This document shows, one piece after another, positions 16,752 to 25,520 of a DNA stretch of 64,000 nucleotides. Made by a program: the position numbers and the translations under genes. This DNA is from Oscillospiraceae bacterium (lineage in GTDB: Bacteria; Bacillota; Clostridia; Oscillospirales; Ruminococcaceae), in contig JAGAWT010000025.1 of NCBI GenBank assembly GCA_018110985.1, positions 62,001-126,000 of the forward strand. Direction: 5' to 3'. Each line of letters begins with the position of its first letter. Position 1 is the first letter of the stretch. The notes beneath the pieces were generated by a model. It had not been told where the DNA came from. It saw nothing but the letters and a program-made list of their open reading frames with translations, and made no database searches.

Positions 16752-17366
16752 ATGGAGAAAACAGCAAGACCTGTTCAGGCAAGGTCACAGAAAACAAGGG
16801 ACGATTTACTGAAAGCGGCTCTTTTTATGTACGGAAAAAAGGGCTACCACAAAACTACCGTGGATGAGATAGCCGCTGAAGCAGGGGTATCCACAGGTAT
16901 AGCTTACAGGTATTTCAAAAATAAAAAGGATATACTTCTGTCTGTTATCTCCTACGGTGCAGACAATGTAAAGAGCATCACAGACCTTGACAGCACGGAT
17001 ATGCCAGGCAGCTTCACGGATATGAGGCAATACCTTGAAACGGTACTGACAGCCTTTGAGAGATTTCATGCAAAATACCGTGATATCCACGAAGAACTTG
17101 AAGGTCTGCAGCATACGGATGAGGATGTCCGGCAGCTCTACAGCCGGATAAGCGATGAAAAGATGAACGGCATTATCTCAAAGCTGTCGCTTTTTCTCGG
17201 GGATGACCCCCATATACGGGAAAAGGCATATTCATTCATCGGCATCATGGAACAGCACTGTCATCTGATGATGTTCAACGAGCTTTACGGGCTTGATGAG
17301 AAAGTTATGCGGGATACTGCCATAAATGCGGTGATGAGCATTCTGAAAGGAGAAGATGATACATGA
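16752..17366 (+). CDS. TetR/AcrR family transcriptional regulator
   Basis: 204 residues. The N-terminal helix-turn-helix reads VDEIAAEAGVSTGIAYRYFKNKKDIL, split as TVDEIAAEAGVS and TGIAYRYFKNKK, the classic TetR signature; the rest is an all-helical ligand domain. ATG 16752 is preferred because AAAGGTGA lies 8 bp upstream; an alternative GTG at 16743 would overlap the previous stop. The gene is within the operon it probably represses through the TGAGA-N4-TCTCA sites. Its stop overlaps the next start (ATGA). Confidence 0.9.
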   Translation: MEKTARPVQARSQKTRDDLLKAALFMYGKKGYHKTTVDEIAAEAGVSTGIAYRYFKNKKDILLSVISYGADNVKSITDLDSTDMPGSFTDMRQYLETVLTAFERFHAKYRDIHEELEGLQHTDEDVRQLYSRISDEKMNGIISKLSLFLGDDPHIREKAYSFIGIMEQHCHLMMFNELYGLDEKVMRDTAINAVMSILKGEDDT

Positions 17367-18283
17367 AGCCACAATACTTCTATACTAAAAATGATGGATT
17401 TTACGGAGCATACTATGCAAACAGAGCTTTCTGTGAAAAGGGCATAATACTTATGCTGGGTGACAAGGTAGACGATCTCATGGTGAAAACAGGCGTGAAA
17501 TGGCTCCACAGGCTGGGCTGTAATGTTATGGCGATGTCATCCGAAACGAGGGACTATGCCTATCACGATTATCCCATAGAGGGCTACGAAAGGGCAATAG
17601 AAGTCCTCCGTTCCAAGGGAAACACAAAGTTTGGCATAATGGGTGCATCTACTACGGCAATGGCAGCGCTGGCAGCAGCCTCCTTTATCCCGGATATCAC
17701 CCTGACAGTGGCACTTTCCCCCTCGGATTTCATAATGGAAGGCTTTTACCGTGACGGTCTTGACGGCGCAAGGGAACGCCCCGGGAACAATGAATCCACC
17801 CTTTCCTACCGTGGCAAAAGCCTGCCCTTCCTCCCCTATGCCTACCGTCACCCGGAATACTGGCAGAGATTAAGCGAAGAAGCAAAGCGCCGTGGAGATA
17901 TGGCAGCAGCAAGAGATATGTTCGACCTTTCCGAAAAGCTCTGCCCCATCACAGAGGATATGAAGATAAAGGTAGAGCGTATAAAAGGCACGGTGGTGTT
18001 TATCGGGGCTCAGGATGATTCCCTGTGGGACACCTGCCGCTATATCGACAGGATGGCTGAACGCATAAAGTCTATGCCCCATGAATGCAGGGCAGCAAAG
18101 CTCACCTATGAATACGGCTCTCACCTTGTGTTCCCGCAGTCCATGCTGGAAACCGTTCTTCCCGTGGGTTCTTCACTGCTGCTGGGCTTTACCTTCAAAA
18201 CACTGAAAGAACACCCAAAGGAATGTAAACAGACACGCATCGACATTGACAGGCATCTGCGCAGGATCATCAGGCAGTGGTGA
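17363..18283 (+). CDS. Alpha/beta hydrolase, BAAT C-terminal-like
   Basis: 306 residues. The nucleophile elbow is GIMGASTTAMAAL (Ser replacing the more common Cys of mammalian BAAT). PSDFIMEGF follows in the lid region, and YGSHLVFP near the C-terminus supplies the His. Members are acyl-CoA thioesterases, acyltransferases or related esterases. It is translationally coupled to the TetR gene (4-bp ATGA overlap). The stop at 18281-18283 is followed 2 bp later by the TAA target repeat of element copy B. Confidence 0.75.
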   Translation: MKPQYFYTKNDGFYGAYYANRAFCEKGIILMLGDKVDDLMVKTGVKWLHRLGCNVMAMSSETRDYAYHDYPIEGYERAIEVLRSKGNTKFGIMGASTTAMAALAAASFIPDITLTVALSPSDFIMEGFYRDGLDGARERPGNNESTLSYRGKSLPFLPYAYRHPEYWQRLSEEAKRRGDMAAARDMFDLSEKLCPITEDMKIKVERIKGTVVFIGAQDDSLWDTCRYIDRMAERIKSMPHECRAAKLTYEYGSHLVFPQSMLETVLPVGSSLLLGFTFKTLKEHPKECKQTRIDIDRHLRRIIRQW

Positions 18284-18288
18284 CATAA

Positions 18289-18391
18289 TACTGATTCTTC
18301 CTCGATGTATAGACGATCTCCAAGCCGCAAATCCCTTATATTCAAGCATTTGCGGCTTGTTTCTTGTCTATACATCGGTCAGAGATCAGTA
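18289..18391. mobile_element. 103-bp fold-back element (MITE-like), copy B
   Basis: TACTGATT...ATCAGTA ends, flanked by perfect TAA direct repeats (18286-18288 and 18392-18394). The orientation matches copy A. It sits 5 bp after the hydrolase stop codon and before the operon's terminator, so it is probably transcribed as part of the 3' UTR, where it could form one long hairpin. Confidence 0.93.
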
Positions 18392-18400
18392 TAAAGACAA

Positions 18401-18447
18401 ACAGGCAGCCGCTTTATTTGAAGCGGCTGCCTGTCGGCTTTTTCTCA
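18401..18447. terminator. Strong terminator between convergent operons
   Basis: ACAGGCAGCCGCTT (18401-18414) pairs perfectly with AAGCGGCTGCCTGT (18421-18434): a 14-bp stem with a 6-nt loop. It is followed on the plus strand by CGGCTTTTTCT and on the minus strand by TTGTCTTT, so it can end both the hydrolase operon and the HPr-like gene. Confidence 0.92.
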
Positions 18448-18479
18448 AAACTTTTCGTCCCTCGGGGGGATCTATCACA

Positions 18480-18710
18480 TCAGCCTATGATATAGGGCTT
18501 GATGGCTGCGAAAAACTCATCGGTATCGTCGGAATGAGCTTCGAGACTGATAGGCTTCTCAAGATCGAGACTAAATATACCCATGATAGACTTAGCATCA
18601 ACGGCATATCTGCCCGAAATAAGATCCACATCGTAATCACAAAGGGATACCTTGGAAACGAAGTTCTTCACATCGTTGATAGTAGCAAGCCTGATAGTTG
18701 CCTTTTTCAT
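18480..18710 (-). CDS. HPr-like protein lacking the phosphorylatable histidine
   Basis: 76 residues aligning end to end with the PTS phosphocarrier HPr. The regulatory-serine region is conserved (AVDAKSIMGIFSLDL, Ser41 equivalent to HPr Ser46). The active-site region GIHARPA of HPr is instead LATINDVK: by position His15 becomes Thr10 and Arg17 becomes Asn12. It therefore cannot be a normal PTS phosphocarrier. It recalls Crh of Bacillus, which keeps Ser46 but not His15, though Crh is otherwise closer to HPr. A strong AGGAGGT RBS and its own promoter suggest real expression. Confidence 0.82.
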   Translation of the reverse strand: MKKATIRLATINDVKNFVSKVSLCDYDVDLISGRYAVDAKSIMGIFSLDLEKPISLEAHSDDTDEFFAAIKPYIIG

Positions 18711-18796
18711 ATCATTTACCTCCTGTCAGATCTCATGGAATTCATTTTGTAAAAGGTCTGCCTTTATCTCCCTTTCGGTTTTCCTTTCACGACTAT

Positions 18797-18825
18797 AAAA
18801 TAACATTTTTTTACGGCTTTGTCAA
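18797..18825 (-). promoter_or_regulatory. Promoter of the HPr-like gene
   Basis: Minus strand TTGACA (18825-18820), 17 bp, TATTTT (18802-18797), about 85 bp before the ATG. The remaining AT-rich sequence up to 18951 shows no further gene. Confidence 0.78.
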
Positions 18826-18951
18826 GGGATAATGCAAAAGTTGTTTTTAAAATCTACATTACACCGTGAAATGAACAAAAAGATGAACGTGTATTTGTGC
18901 AACCCTAACAAATTTTCGGTTCATTATTTATTCAATATCCATAAGAGGATA

Positions 18952-19818
18952 TTATCCTCCGATGCATAGCACTACTTCTCTAAGCAGCTTGCAGGCCAGC
19001 GCCGTCGATGCACCGGACTGATCGTAATGGGGAGAAAGCTCGTTGAGATCGGCAGCCACCACATTCAGCTCTTTTCCTATGGTCATTACCGCAACAAGGA
19101 GCTGATTGAAGGTGCAGCCTCCGGCTTCGGGAGTGCCTGTGCCGCAAAAGCAGGAGGGGTCAAGCACATCAAGGTCGATGGTAAGGTAAACGGGTCTGTC
19201 CCCTATCTCCCTTACCGCATCCTTCACACCGTCAAAGGAAACGCCCTCCGCAGCGGTCGGGAAGATGTGAGTATGCTCTCCCGCAAAAGCAAATTCCTCC
19301 CTTTCACCGCTGCGTATGCCGAACTGCCAGATCCGCCCGTCTCCGATGATGTCGTGGCACCGCCTTATAACGCAGGCATGGGAAAGGGGATTTCCCAGAT
19401 AATCCTGACGCAGATCTGTGTGTGCATCAAACTGGATGAGGCATATGTCCTTATGCCTTTTTTGAACGGCTCTGAAAGCCCCCAGAGTAACAAGATGTTC
19501 GCCGCCTGTCATAATGGGCAGCTTTCCCTTTGAAAGGATATGTTCTGTACATTCCTCTATCATTTTAAGAGCCGGCTCAGGAGCCCCGAAGGGAAGCTCC
19601 AGATCCCCCATATCCCAAAGCCTTGCATCACAGAGATCCTTGTCCTGATAGGGGGAATAGGTCTCTATGCCAAAGCTCTCGCTCCTGATGGCTGACGGAC
19701 CGAAGCGTGTCCCCGGACGAAAAGAGGTGGTGGAGTCGTAGGGTGCTCCGAAAAGCACTGTATCTGCCTCATCAAAGGGAGTATCTGCGGCTATGAACCT
19801 GCCTGTCGAAAAATCCAT
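18952..19818 (-). CDS. speB: Agmatinase / ureohydrolase
   Basis: 288 residues with all binuclear manganese motifs of the arginase/agmatinase family: TGGEHLVTLG, QFDAHTDLR, LSHACVIRR and LTIDLDVLDPS. Agmatinase releases urea from agmatine to give putrescine. No arginine decarboxylase or spermidine synthase lies adjacent, so agmatinase versus another ureohydrolase is decided by family resemblance only. It is part of a closely spaced minus-strand series (gap 14 bp to the phosphatase gene). Confidence 0.88.
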   Translation of the reverse strand: MDFSTGRFIAADTPFDEADTVLFGAPYDSTTSFRPGTRFGPSAIRSESFGIETYSPYQDKDLCDARLWDMGDLELPFGAPEPALKMIEECTEHILSKGKLPIMTGGEHLVTLGAFRAVQKRHKDICLIQFDAHTDLRQDYLGNPLSHACVIRRCHDIIGDGRIWQFGIRSGEREEFAFAGEHTHIFPTAAEGVSFDGVKDAVREIGDRPVYLTIDLDVLDPSCFCGTGTPEAGGCTFNQLLVAVMTIGKELNVVAADLNELSPHYDQSGASTALACKLLREVVLCIGG

Positions 19819-19832
19819 AGTATCTGCCTTTC

Positions 19833-20513
19833 TTATTTGTACGCCACACCGGCTGAAATATGCCCTTCAAGATGGGAAATATCCCCGTATCCGTGAAGTC
19901 TGAAATTGACCCTTCTGCCAAAACGGTCATCGGTGCATATGGTGGTCACCGCCGTAGGCTCCTCGCTCATTCCCGTCAGAAACACCATGGGAGCCACTCC
20001 CAGCAGCCTTGCGGCAATGACACAGGTAGTACCGAAGTGGCAGAACAGAGCAAGGGTGATGTCAGTATCACCTTTTTTGATGTAGCTGTCTCCTTCTCTT
20101 GCAAGACCATGCTCCTCAAGGATCCTGTCCAGTCCCTCACACAACATTTCATAGCGGGATGAAAACTCCGTGCCCGCAAGCACAGGGGAAAGATACTGCT
20201 TTTCCCTGTCGAAGAAGAAGCTGTCCCTGTATTCGGGTTGCAGATCCCAGGAAAGCACGGACTGCTTTTTATCACCCATATTTATCCCCACTGCAAATTC
20301 CCTGAGCCAGTCACATTTCTCCGTCACAAGCCCTCTGCCCTCAGTGCATATGGCGGCAGTTTCCATCGCTCTCCCCATGGTGGAGGTATAGACCTTTGCT
20401 ATGTCTGCTCCTTCAAGCCGCTGTCTCAGCTTTTTTGCCTGCCCTATGCCCTCTTCCGTAAGACAGTCCTTTGCATAGTCAGGAGCTCCGTGACGTATAA
20501 TAAGTAGCTTCAT
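19833..20513 (-). CDS. Histidine phosphatase (phosphoglycerate-mutase-like)
   Basis: 226 residues starting MKLLIIRHGAPDYA with the phosphohistidine RHG motif, the acidic region around FAVGINMGDK and a second catalytic His in LALFCHFGTT. It belongs to the broad-specificity branch-1 histidine phosphatases. The substrate cannot be told. It lies 14 bp from each neighbour, probably co-transcribed with the DHH phosphoesterase and agmatinase. Confidence 0.82.
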   Translation of the reverse strand: MKLLIIRHGAPDYAKDCLTEEGIGQAKKLRQRLEGADIAKVYTSTMGRAMETAAICTEGRGLVTEKCDWLREFAVGINMGDKKQSVLSWDLQPEYRDSFFFDREKQYLSPVLAGTEFSSRYEMLCEGLDRILEEHGLAREGDSYIKKGDTDITLALFCHFGTTCVIAARLLGVAPMVFLTGMSEEPTAVTTICTDDRFGRRVNFRLHGYGDISHLEGHISAGVAYK

Positions 20514-20527
20514 GTTTCCTCTTTTCT

Positions 20528-21481
20528 TTACAGGCTGTCCTGCTTATCTATGAATTCCCCCGCAGCCTCCGACAGCCTTTCGGCGATCTCTTCAGCACTG
20601 CCGTCTGTCTGGCAGCCCCCGGAATAGCGGTGTCCGCCGCCGCCGAAAAGAGCACAGAAGCGGTCTGCATTGTATTTTGCGGATGTGCGCACGGAAATGC
20701 GGCATTTGCCCTCTATGCGCTCCCGGACCAGAACACCTATGCCTACGCCCTTTATCCTGTCTATCACTTCGTTGATGCCCTCTGTGTCGTCGGGTGTTAC
20801 CGATAATTCCTCAAAATCCCCGTGAGAAAGGTATGTCACAGCCACAAGTCCCCCGTGGGTGATGCTCATGTGCTCCAGGAGCCGCTTTTCCACCGCAAGG
20901 CGCTTGCTGTCCTTTTCGTAGGTAAAGCGCCTTCCGAGGGAAACAGTGTCCGCTCCCAGAGCGGACAGCTCATAGGCAGCCCTGAAGGTATCCCTGTTCA
21001 CGCTGCGGGAGCAGAACCTTGCGGTATCTGTAATGATGCCCGTATACAAAAGATCGGCCATAAGGGAGGATATGGGAACACCCATCTCTCTTATGAGCGA
21101 ATAGACTATCTCCGAACAGGATGAGCTTTCGGGCAGCACATACTTATACTTTGCATCAAAGGAATTGCTTTCGTGGTGATCTATGACAACGGCCATTTTC
21201 ACATTTTCATATTCACCCAGCCTGTATGGGGCAGAAGTGTCCACTGCAATGCCGTGGCGTGCCCTGAAAGGAACGCTCCCCACCTTGTCGGTCATAAAGC
21301 GGTAGCCTTCGGGCACCTCATCGGCACATACCGCACAGGCTTCCTTTTTCATGGCTTTAAGTGCCAGCACAAGGGCATAGGCGCTTCCCACCGCATCTCC
21401 GTCCGGATTTTTATGGAAATAAACGGCAAAGCCGTCATTATCTTCTATAAAATCTGCAATATCCGCAATATCACAGTTCAT
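20528..21481 (-). CDS. DHH/DHHA1 phosphoesterase (NrnA-like)
   Basis: 317 residues with DHH motifs FHKNPDGDAVGSA and VIDHHESNSFD and a C-terminal DHHA1 substrate-binding motif GGGHRYSGGCQ. NrnA-type enzymes degrade nanoRNA and dephosphorylate pAp; related stand-alone members hydrolyse cyclic dinucleotide products. The size and lack of an N-terminal membrane or CBS part fit the NrnA group rather than GdpP. Confidence 0.85.
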   Translation of the reverse strand: MNCDIADIADFIEDNDGFAVYFHKNPDGDAVGSAYALVLALKAMKKEACAVCADEVPEGYRFMTDKVGSVPFRARHGIAVDTSAPYRLGEYENVKMAVVIDHHESNSFDAKYKYVLPESSSCSEIVYSLIREMGVPISSLMADLLYTGIITDTARFCSRSVNRDTFRAAYELSALGADTVSLGRRFTYEKDSKRLAVEKRLLEHMSITHGGLVAVTYLSHGDFEELSVTPDDTEGINEVIDRIKGVGIGVLVRERIEGKCRISVRTSAKYNADRFCALFGGGGHRYSGGCQTDGSAEEIAERLSEAAGEFIDKQDSL

Positions 21482-21499
21482 ACACTCACTCTTTCCGGA

Positions 21500-21997
21500 T
21501 CATTCTTCACCCGTATAAACGGAGATTATCTCACCGATATACATTTTGTGAAGGGCGTCATTATCATAGAAATGCTGCTCACTTTCTGCCAGAGAGGAGG
21601 TGTCGATATCCGCAGCGTACATCTTGCGGCAGACAAGAGTAAGGTATGCCTCCTTAAACCCTACCGTACCGTCTATATCCACGGGTGTGAGCTTCATATC
21701 AGCTATCTTGTCCGTATCTCTGCCGGACATACTGCCGCAGTAGGAAAGGACTTCCCTGTATTTCTCCCTGAAAAAGGAAAGGGTGAAAAGCCCTTCACGC
21801 TCCATGAATTCATAGGTGTATCTGGAGTGGCGCACCACTACCTCAGCAGCATCCTTTCCCCAGATAACTCCCATAAAGCCCCAGGAAGCTGTCATGGTGT
21901 TGCAGTCCTCGGAATCACCCGCAGTTATGAGCATCCATTCTTTGCCTATCTTCTCAAAGGGTTCTATATTAGCCTGTGACAGGTCTATCTTTTTCAT
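21500..21997 (-). CDS. Flavin reductase-like FMN-binding protein
   Basis: 165 residues with the split-barrel flavin reductase fold: LITAGDSEDCNTMTASWG near the N-terminus, then VVRHSRYTYEFMEREGLFTLSFF. Such small proteins bind FMN and act as flavin or NAD(P)H reductases or unknown oxidoreductases. The neighbours do not define a pathway. Confidence 0.75.
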   Translation of the reverse strand: MKKIDLSQANIEPFEKIGKEWMLITAGDSEDCNTMTASWGFMGVIWGKDAAEVVVRHSRYTYEFMEREGLFTLSFFREKYREVLSYCGSMSGRDTDKIADMKLTPVDIDGTVGFKEAYLTLVCRKMYAADIDTSSLAESEQHFYDNDALHKMYIGEIISVYTGEE

Positions 21998-22021
21998 TGT
22001 CTGTCCTCTCCTTTATGTGTG

Positions 22022-22852
22022 TCAGATGGTAAGTATCATTAAACCGATGGTCAATAGCATGGTAACAGTAAGTGAAAAGCCTGAATATATCTCTATGCCG
22101 GTGACCACGGGAAGAGTGCCCATTTTTGTTTCCCACAGGTGCCCCAGCATATACAACAGTACATTGAAAACGAACATGAAGGCGGCAGAGGGTCTCACAT
22201 CCCCGTAGCGATAGGTCATCATAAAGGCGAGCACCGACATCAGCACCACATTTATGATACAGATCACCTGACTGTCCGACAGGGTGACGGGGTCTACGGT
22301 CATATGTCCCCCGAAGCTGTCAAACTCCAGCCCCATAAAATCGGGTATAAAGTCATAGATGAATATATCGGTGTAGAGGATATTGAGTATTATGCAGACC
22401 ACAGCCGCATCGAACCACGCAAAGTCCTCCTTGATGATATGGAAAACATAGCCGAATATCATCATCGCCGCAAAGATACCCTCACACCCGCACAGGAGAC
22501 AGGTCAGTATGTTGAAATTCTCCGGGGTGTACTTCATCACAAGGGTGCCTCTGAGCCAGTCTATGCCTACAGGCAGTGCCGCTGTCACCATGGCGATGAG
22601 AATGCCGCTGGTCATTCCCGCATAGCCGTAGGTGGGAGCCAGAAACTCCCTTTCACCTCTTTCGATGCCTATGAGAAACAGCACGGTAAAGAGAATGGCA
22701 AAGCCTGCACAAACCGCAGACTGTATGCCCTCCGGCAGGACATTGTGGGAAAAGATCTTGATGAAAAGGCACAGCATGAGAAAAGCCGCACACTTAAAAA
22801 AATCAGTGATATAAAGCTTGGCAGAAATATTTATCCCCCCCGCTGTATACAA
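22022..22852 (-). CDS. Polytopic membrane protein, unknown function
   Basis: 276 residues with about seven or eight hydrophobic helices, for example CAAFLMLCLFIKIF, FAILFTVLFLIGI and a final SLTVTMLLTIGLMILTI. There are no recognisable catalytic motifs. The apparent start is TTG at 22852 behind GTGGGGATAG; the next ATG lies 25 codons in and would cut into the first helix. It follows tpiA on the same strand after 65 bp containing a GC-rich inverted repeat (CTGCCGC/GCGGCAG) without a T run. Confidence 0.6.
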   Translation of the reverse strand: MYTAGGINISAKLYITDFFKCAAFLMLCLFIKIFSHNVLPEGIQSAVCAGFAILFTVLFLIGIERGEREFLAPTYGYAGMTSGILIAMVTAALPVGIDWLRGTLVMKYTPENFNILTCLLCGCEGIFAAMMIFGYVFHIIKEDFAWFDAAVVCIILNILYTDIFIYDFIPDFMGLEFDSFGGHMTVDPVTLSDSQVICIINVVLMSVLAFMMTYRYGDVRPSAAFMFVFNVLLYMLGHLWETKMGTLPVVTGIEIYSGFSLTVTMLLTIGLMILTI

Positions 22853-22917
22853 CTATCCCCACACTGCCGCCGCTTATCCTCCGGGACTTGCGGCAGCAGT
22901 ATGAGGAAAAAGCATCA

Positions 22918-23694
22918 TCAGCCGTTTACAGCAGCCTGAACGATCACGTTGAAATCCTCAGCCTTGAGAGAAGCGCCGCCTATGAGTCCGCCGTCAATGT
23001 CGGGCTTTGCAAGAAGCTCTGCGGCATTCTTTGCGTTCATGGAGCCGCCGTACTGGATGGTGACGGAATCGGCTGTAGCCTGATCGTAGAGCTTTGCAAG
23101 TGTTGCACGGATGAATGCGCAGACTTCCTGTGCCTGATCGGGAGTAGCAGTAAGACCTGTGCCTATTGCCCATACAGGCTCATAAGCGATTATCACGTTC
23201 TTTACCTGCTCAGCTGTAAGTCCCCAGAGATCCAGCTTTATCTGCTTGCCTACTACTTCCTCGGTAATAGCACACTCACGCTCCCACTTCAGCTCGCCTA
23301 CGCAGACAATGGGCTTCAGACCTGCATTCAGGGCAGCAACTGTTCTCTTGTTCACGGTCTCGTCGGTCTCACCGAAATACTGTCTTCTCTCGGAGTGACC
23401 TATAACAACATACTCAACGCCAACTTCGACCAGCATATCGGCAGATATCTCACCTGTGAATGCACCGCTCTTTTCAAAGTGTACGTTCTCCGCACCCACC
23501 TTCACATTGGAACCTGCTGTGGTGTTCACCGCAGTCTCAAGATTGGTGAAGGGAACGCAGGCTATTACCTCTACCCTGCCCTCTGCATTTGCCACAAGGG
23601 GCTTGATAGCTTCAAGAAGAGCCTTTGCCTCGGGACGGGTCTTGTTCATCTTCCAGTTGCCGGCAATAACTGCCTTTCTTACTGCTTTGTTCAT
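22918..23694 (-). CDS. tpiA: Triosephosphate isomerase
   Basis: 258 residues with the substrate-binding AGNWKMNKT, catalytic His in VIGHSERRQYFGE, catalytic Glu in AYEPVWAIGTGL and the phosphate-binding GGLIGGASLK. It interconverts dihydroxyacetone phosphate and glyceraldehyde-3-phosphate. It is not beside other glycolytic genes here. A 9-bp inverted repeat lies in its leader just upstream of the RBS. Confidence 0.97.
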   Translation of the reverse strand: MNKAVRKAVIAGNWKMNKTRPEAKALLEAIKPLVANAEGRVEVIACVPFTNLETAVNTTAGSNVKVGAENVHFEKSGAFTGEISADMLVEVGVEYVVIGHSERRQYFGETDETVNKRTVAALNAGLKPIVCVGELKWERECAITEEVVGKQIKLDLWGLTAEQVKNVIIAYEPVWAIGTGLTATPDQAQEVCAFIRATLAKLYDQATADSVTIQYGGSMNAKNAAELLAKPDIDGGLIGGASLKAEDFNVIVQAAVNG

Positions 23695-23718
23695 TTTAAA
23701 AACTTCCTTTCATATATG

Positions 23719-23743
23719 TAAACCGATGGACCTTATCGGTTTA
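23719..23743 (-). promoter_or_regulatory. Leader stem-loop upstream of tpiA
   Basis: TAAACCGAT (23719-23727) and ATCGGTTTA (23735-23743) form a perfect 9-bp stem about 25 nt before the tpiA ATG. It could be an operator or an mRNA hairpin near the RBS. I see no clear -35/-10 pair between 23744 and 23855. Confidence 0.5.
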
Positions 23744-23855
23744 ACTCTGATACCGATCTGCCTCCCATGCAAGACTGCAAAAGCAAGGCACAAACACTTG
23801 AATGTATGTTGAATGACACCCGGAGCCCGTTCACACATCGTGGTAACAAACAGTA

Positions 23856-25520
23856 TTACTGTCTGTACTCCTCAATGAGCCTGATTATTATATCGTAGAG
23901 GCTTTCCACCTGATAAGCACCTATAACAGGTTCAAGGTGGGAATCTCCTACTCCGGAATCATCGGTCAGGAACACATAGGTACCGCCTGTGAATATGGCA
24001 AGACCTCTTCCGAAAAGCTCCGTCTCTCTTTCGGAATTGGAGGATACCACGGGAATGACCCTTATCCCCTGTGCGGCTGCTGCCTTCATCGCTCTTTCGA
24101 GCTTGGCAAGGGATGCCGCATCGCTGTGGGGAGGTGCGTCATAGATGAGGAATGCGATCTTTACGGCATCTTCACGCCAATCCTCTGCGTGCATACACTC
24201 ATCCAGTATCTCCGATACTGCTTCGGGGGTATCTCCGCCGCCGTCAGCGACCTCGCTCTTCAGCTTCTTGTCAAGTGCGCTTATATCGTCTGTAAAGGGA
24301 TTGGTGCGGGTCTTGTAGATATCCCCCTCATCCTTGTAGAAATTCACGGAATAGGTGACATTTTCATTTCCCACAGTCTGGGCTATGGCAGAGAACTCAT
24401 ATTGCAGGAACATCAGCTCATCACCCATGGAACCGGTGGTATCCACTATGAACATGACCTGCATATCCTTGTAGTTCCCGATGATGTCGTCAAAAGTTAC
24501 CTCGACTTCTCTGGAAACAAAGGCGTTACGGGACTGCCTTACATCCTCTGCTACCTGCTCCATTGTGCGGGTGTCCTCGGGCTTTACATCCGTCTGCGGA
24601 GCGGGAGCCTCTTCATTTCCGCTGCCGAACACCTCCGCAATGCACTTTTCTATGACGATCTGAATGGCTTCTCCCACGGTCTTTCTGCCCTGCTGTTCCG
24701 TCTGAACGGCTGTGCTCTCCGGGGTCTCAGTCTCCGCTGCCGGCTCCACGGTCTCATTGCCGTACACAGCCTCAGGCAGGCGATAATAAGCCGTGGAGCT
24801 GAGCCCCGTCACCGAAACGGTGTCACCCTTTCCGAAAAGGTAAACAATGCCGTTTTTGTCTGTGACTGCCGTCCACGAAGGCTCCTGTTGATAATAGAGA
24901 GTTACTTTCGCATTCACTACGGGCTGCCCGTTTTTGTCCTTTACTGTAACGGCTGTGCGGAAACGGGGGTCTATGCCGTAGGCGGGGTAGGTTATCTTCC
25001 CGGAATTGACAAGGTTTGTAAAAAAGCCCCAGTTGTCGTTGTCGTTCCACTCACCTGCGGTAAGCAGTCCCGCCTGCCATTGAGAGGAGACGGGAGCCTT
25101 CTCCGCCTCCGTTTCGGGGGCAGCTTCATCGGCAGCCATGACCTCATCCGCAGCTCCGAGTTCATCGGCGGCAGCCTCGTATTCTTCTTCCACTGCTTCT
25201 TCCCTCATTGCAGCGACCGAGGTAACGGGTGCAGCTTCTTCTGCGGTATAATACACTGCTTCTCCGTCCGCATCACCTGCAGCGGCAGCTTCGGCTGCGG
25301 CTGTCTCTGAAGCAGCCTCCGGGACTGCATCTTCGGATCTCACTTCGACGGGAGCCTCTATCTTTTCTGCGGAAGGTGCAGCCTTCGCAGCAGGTGCGGC
25401 TGTAGCCGGTGCTTCGTCGGATGCAAAGGAATTGCTCGCTCCTCCGCAGGCTGAAAGGGATGCTGCCATCGACAGCGCCGTGATAAGAGATGCTATTCTT
25501 TTTACAGATATTCTTTTCAT
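23856..25520 (-). CDS. VWA-domain lipoprotein
   Basis: 554 residues. Start 25520 is set by GGAGGAAAG and gives a lipoprotein signal with lipobox LSAC (Cys25), so it is anchored outside the membrane. Residues about 30-190 are low-complexity Ala/Glu/Asp. A carboxypeptidase-regulatory-like beta domain follows (VTVKDKNGQPVVNAKVTLYY). The C-terminal half is a von Willebrand A domain with MIDAS motif FIVDTTGSMGDE and later Thr/Asp residues (GGGDTPEAVSE). The domain presumably binds a metal-dependent ligand at the surface; the role is unknown. It is not in an obvious operon. Confidence 0.82.
   Translation of the reverse strand: MKRISVKRIASLITALSMAASLSACGGASNSFASDEAPATAAPAAKAAPSAEKIEAPVEVRSEDAVPEAASETAAAEAAAAGDADGEAVYYTAEEAAPVTSVAAMREEAVEEEYEAAADELGAADEVMAADEAAPETEAEKAPVSSQWQAGLLTAGEWNDNDNWGFFTNLVNSGKITYPAYGIDPRFRTAVTVKDKNGQPVVNAKVTLYYQQEPSWTAVTDKNGIVYLFGKGDTVSVTGLSSTAYYRLPEAVYGNETVEPAAETETPESTAVQTEQQGRKTVGEAIQIVIEKCIAEVFGSGNEEAPAPQTDVKPEDTRTMEQVAEDVRQSRNAFVSREVEVTFDDIIGNYKDMQVMFIVDTTGSMGDELMFLQYEFSAIAQTVGNENVTYSVNFYKDEGDIYKTRTNPFTDDISALDKKLKSEVADGGGDTPEAVSEILDECMHAEDWREDAVKIAFLIYDAPPHSDAASLAKLERAMKAAAAQGIRVIPVVSSNSERETELFGRGLAIFTGGTYVFLTDDSGVGDSHLEPVIGAYQVESLYDIIIRLIEEYRQ

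Noticed and set aside
23937-25310. 457-residue open frame antisense to the VWA lipoprotein gene
   Set aside because: Produced by the biased Ala/Glu/Asp codons of the sense gene; no family features.
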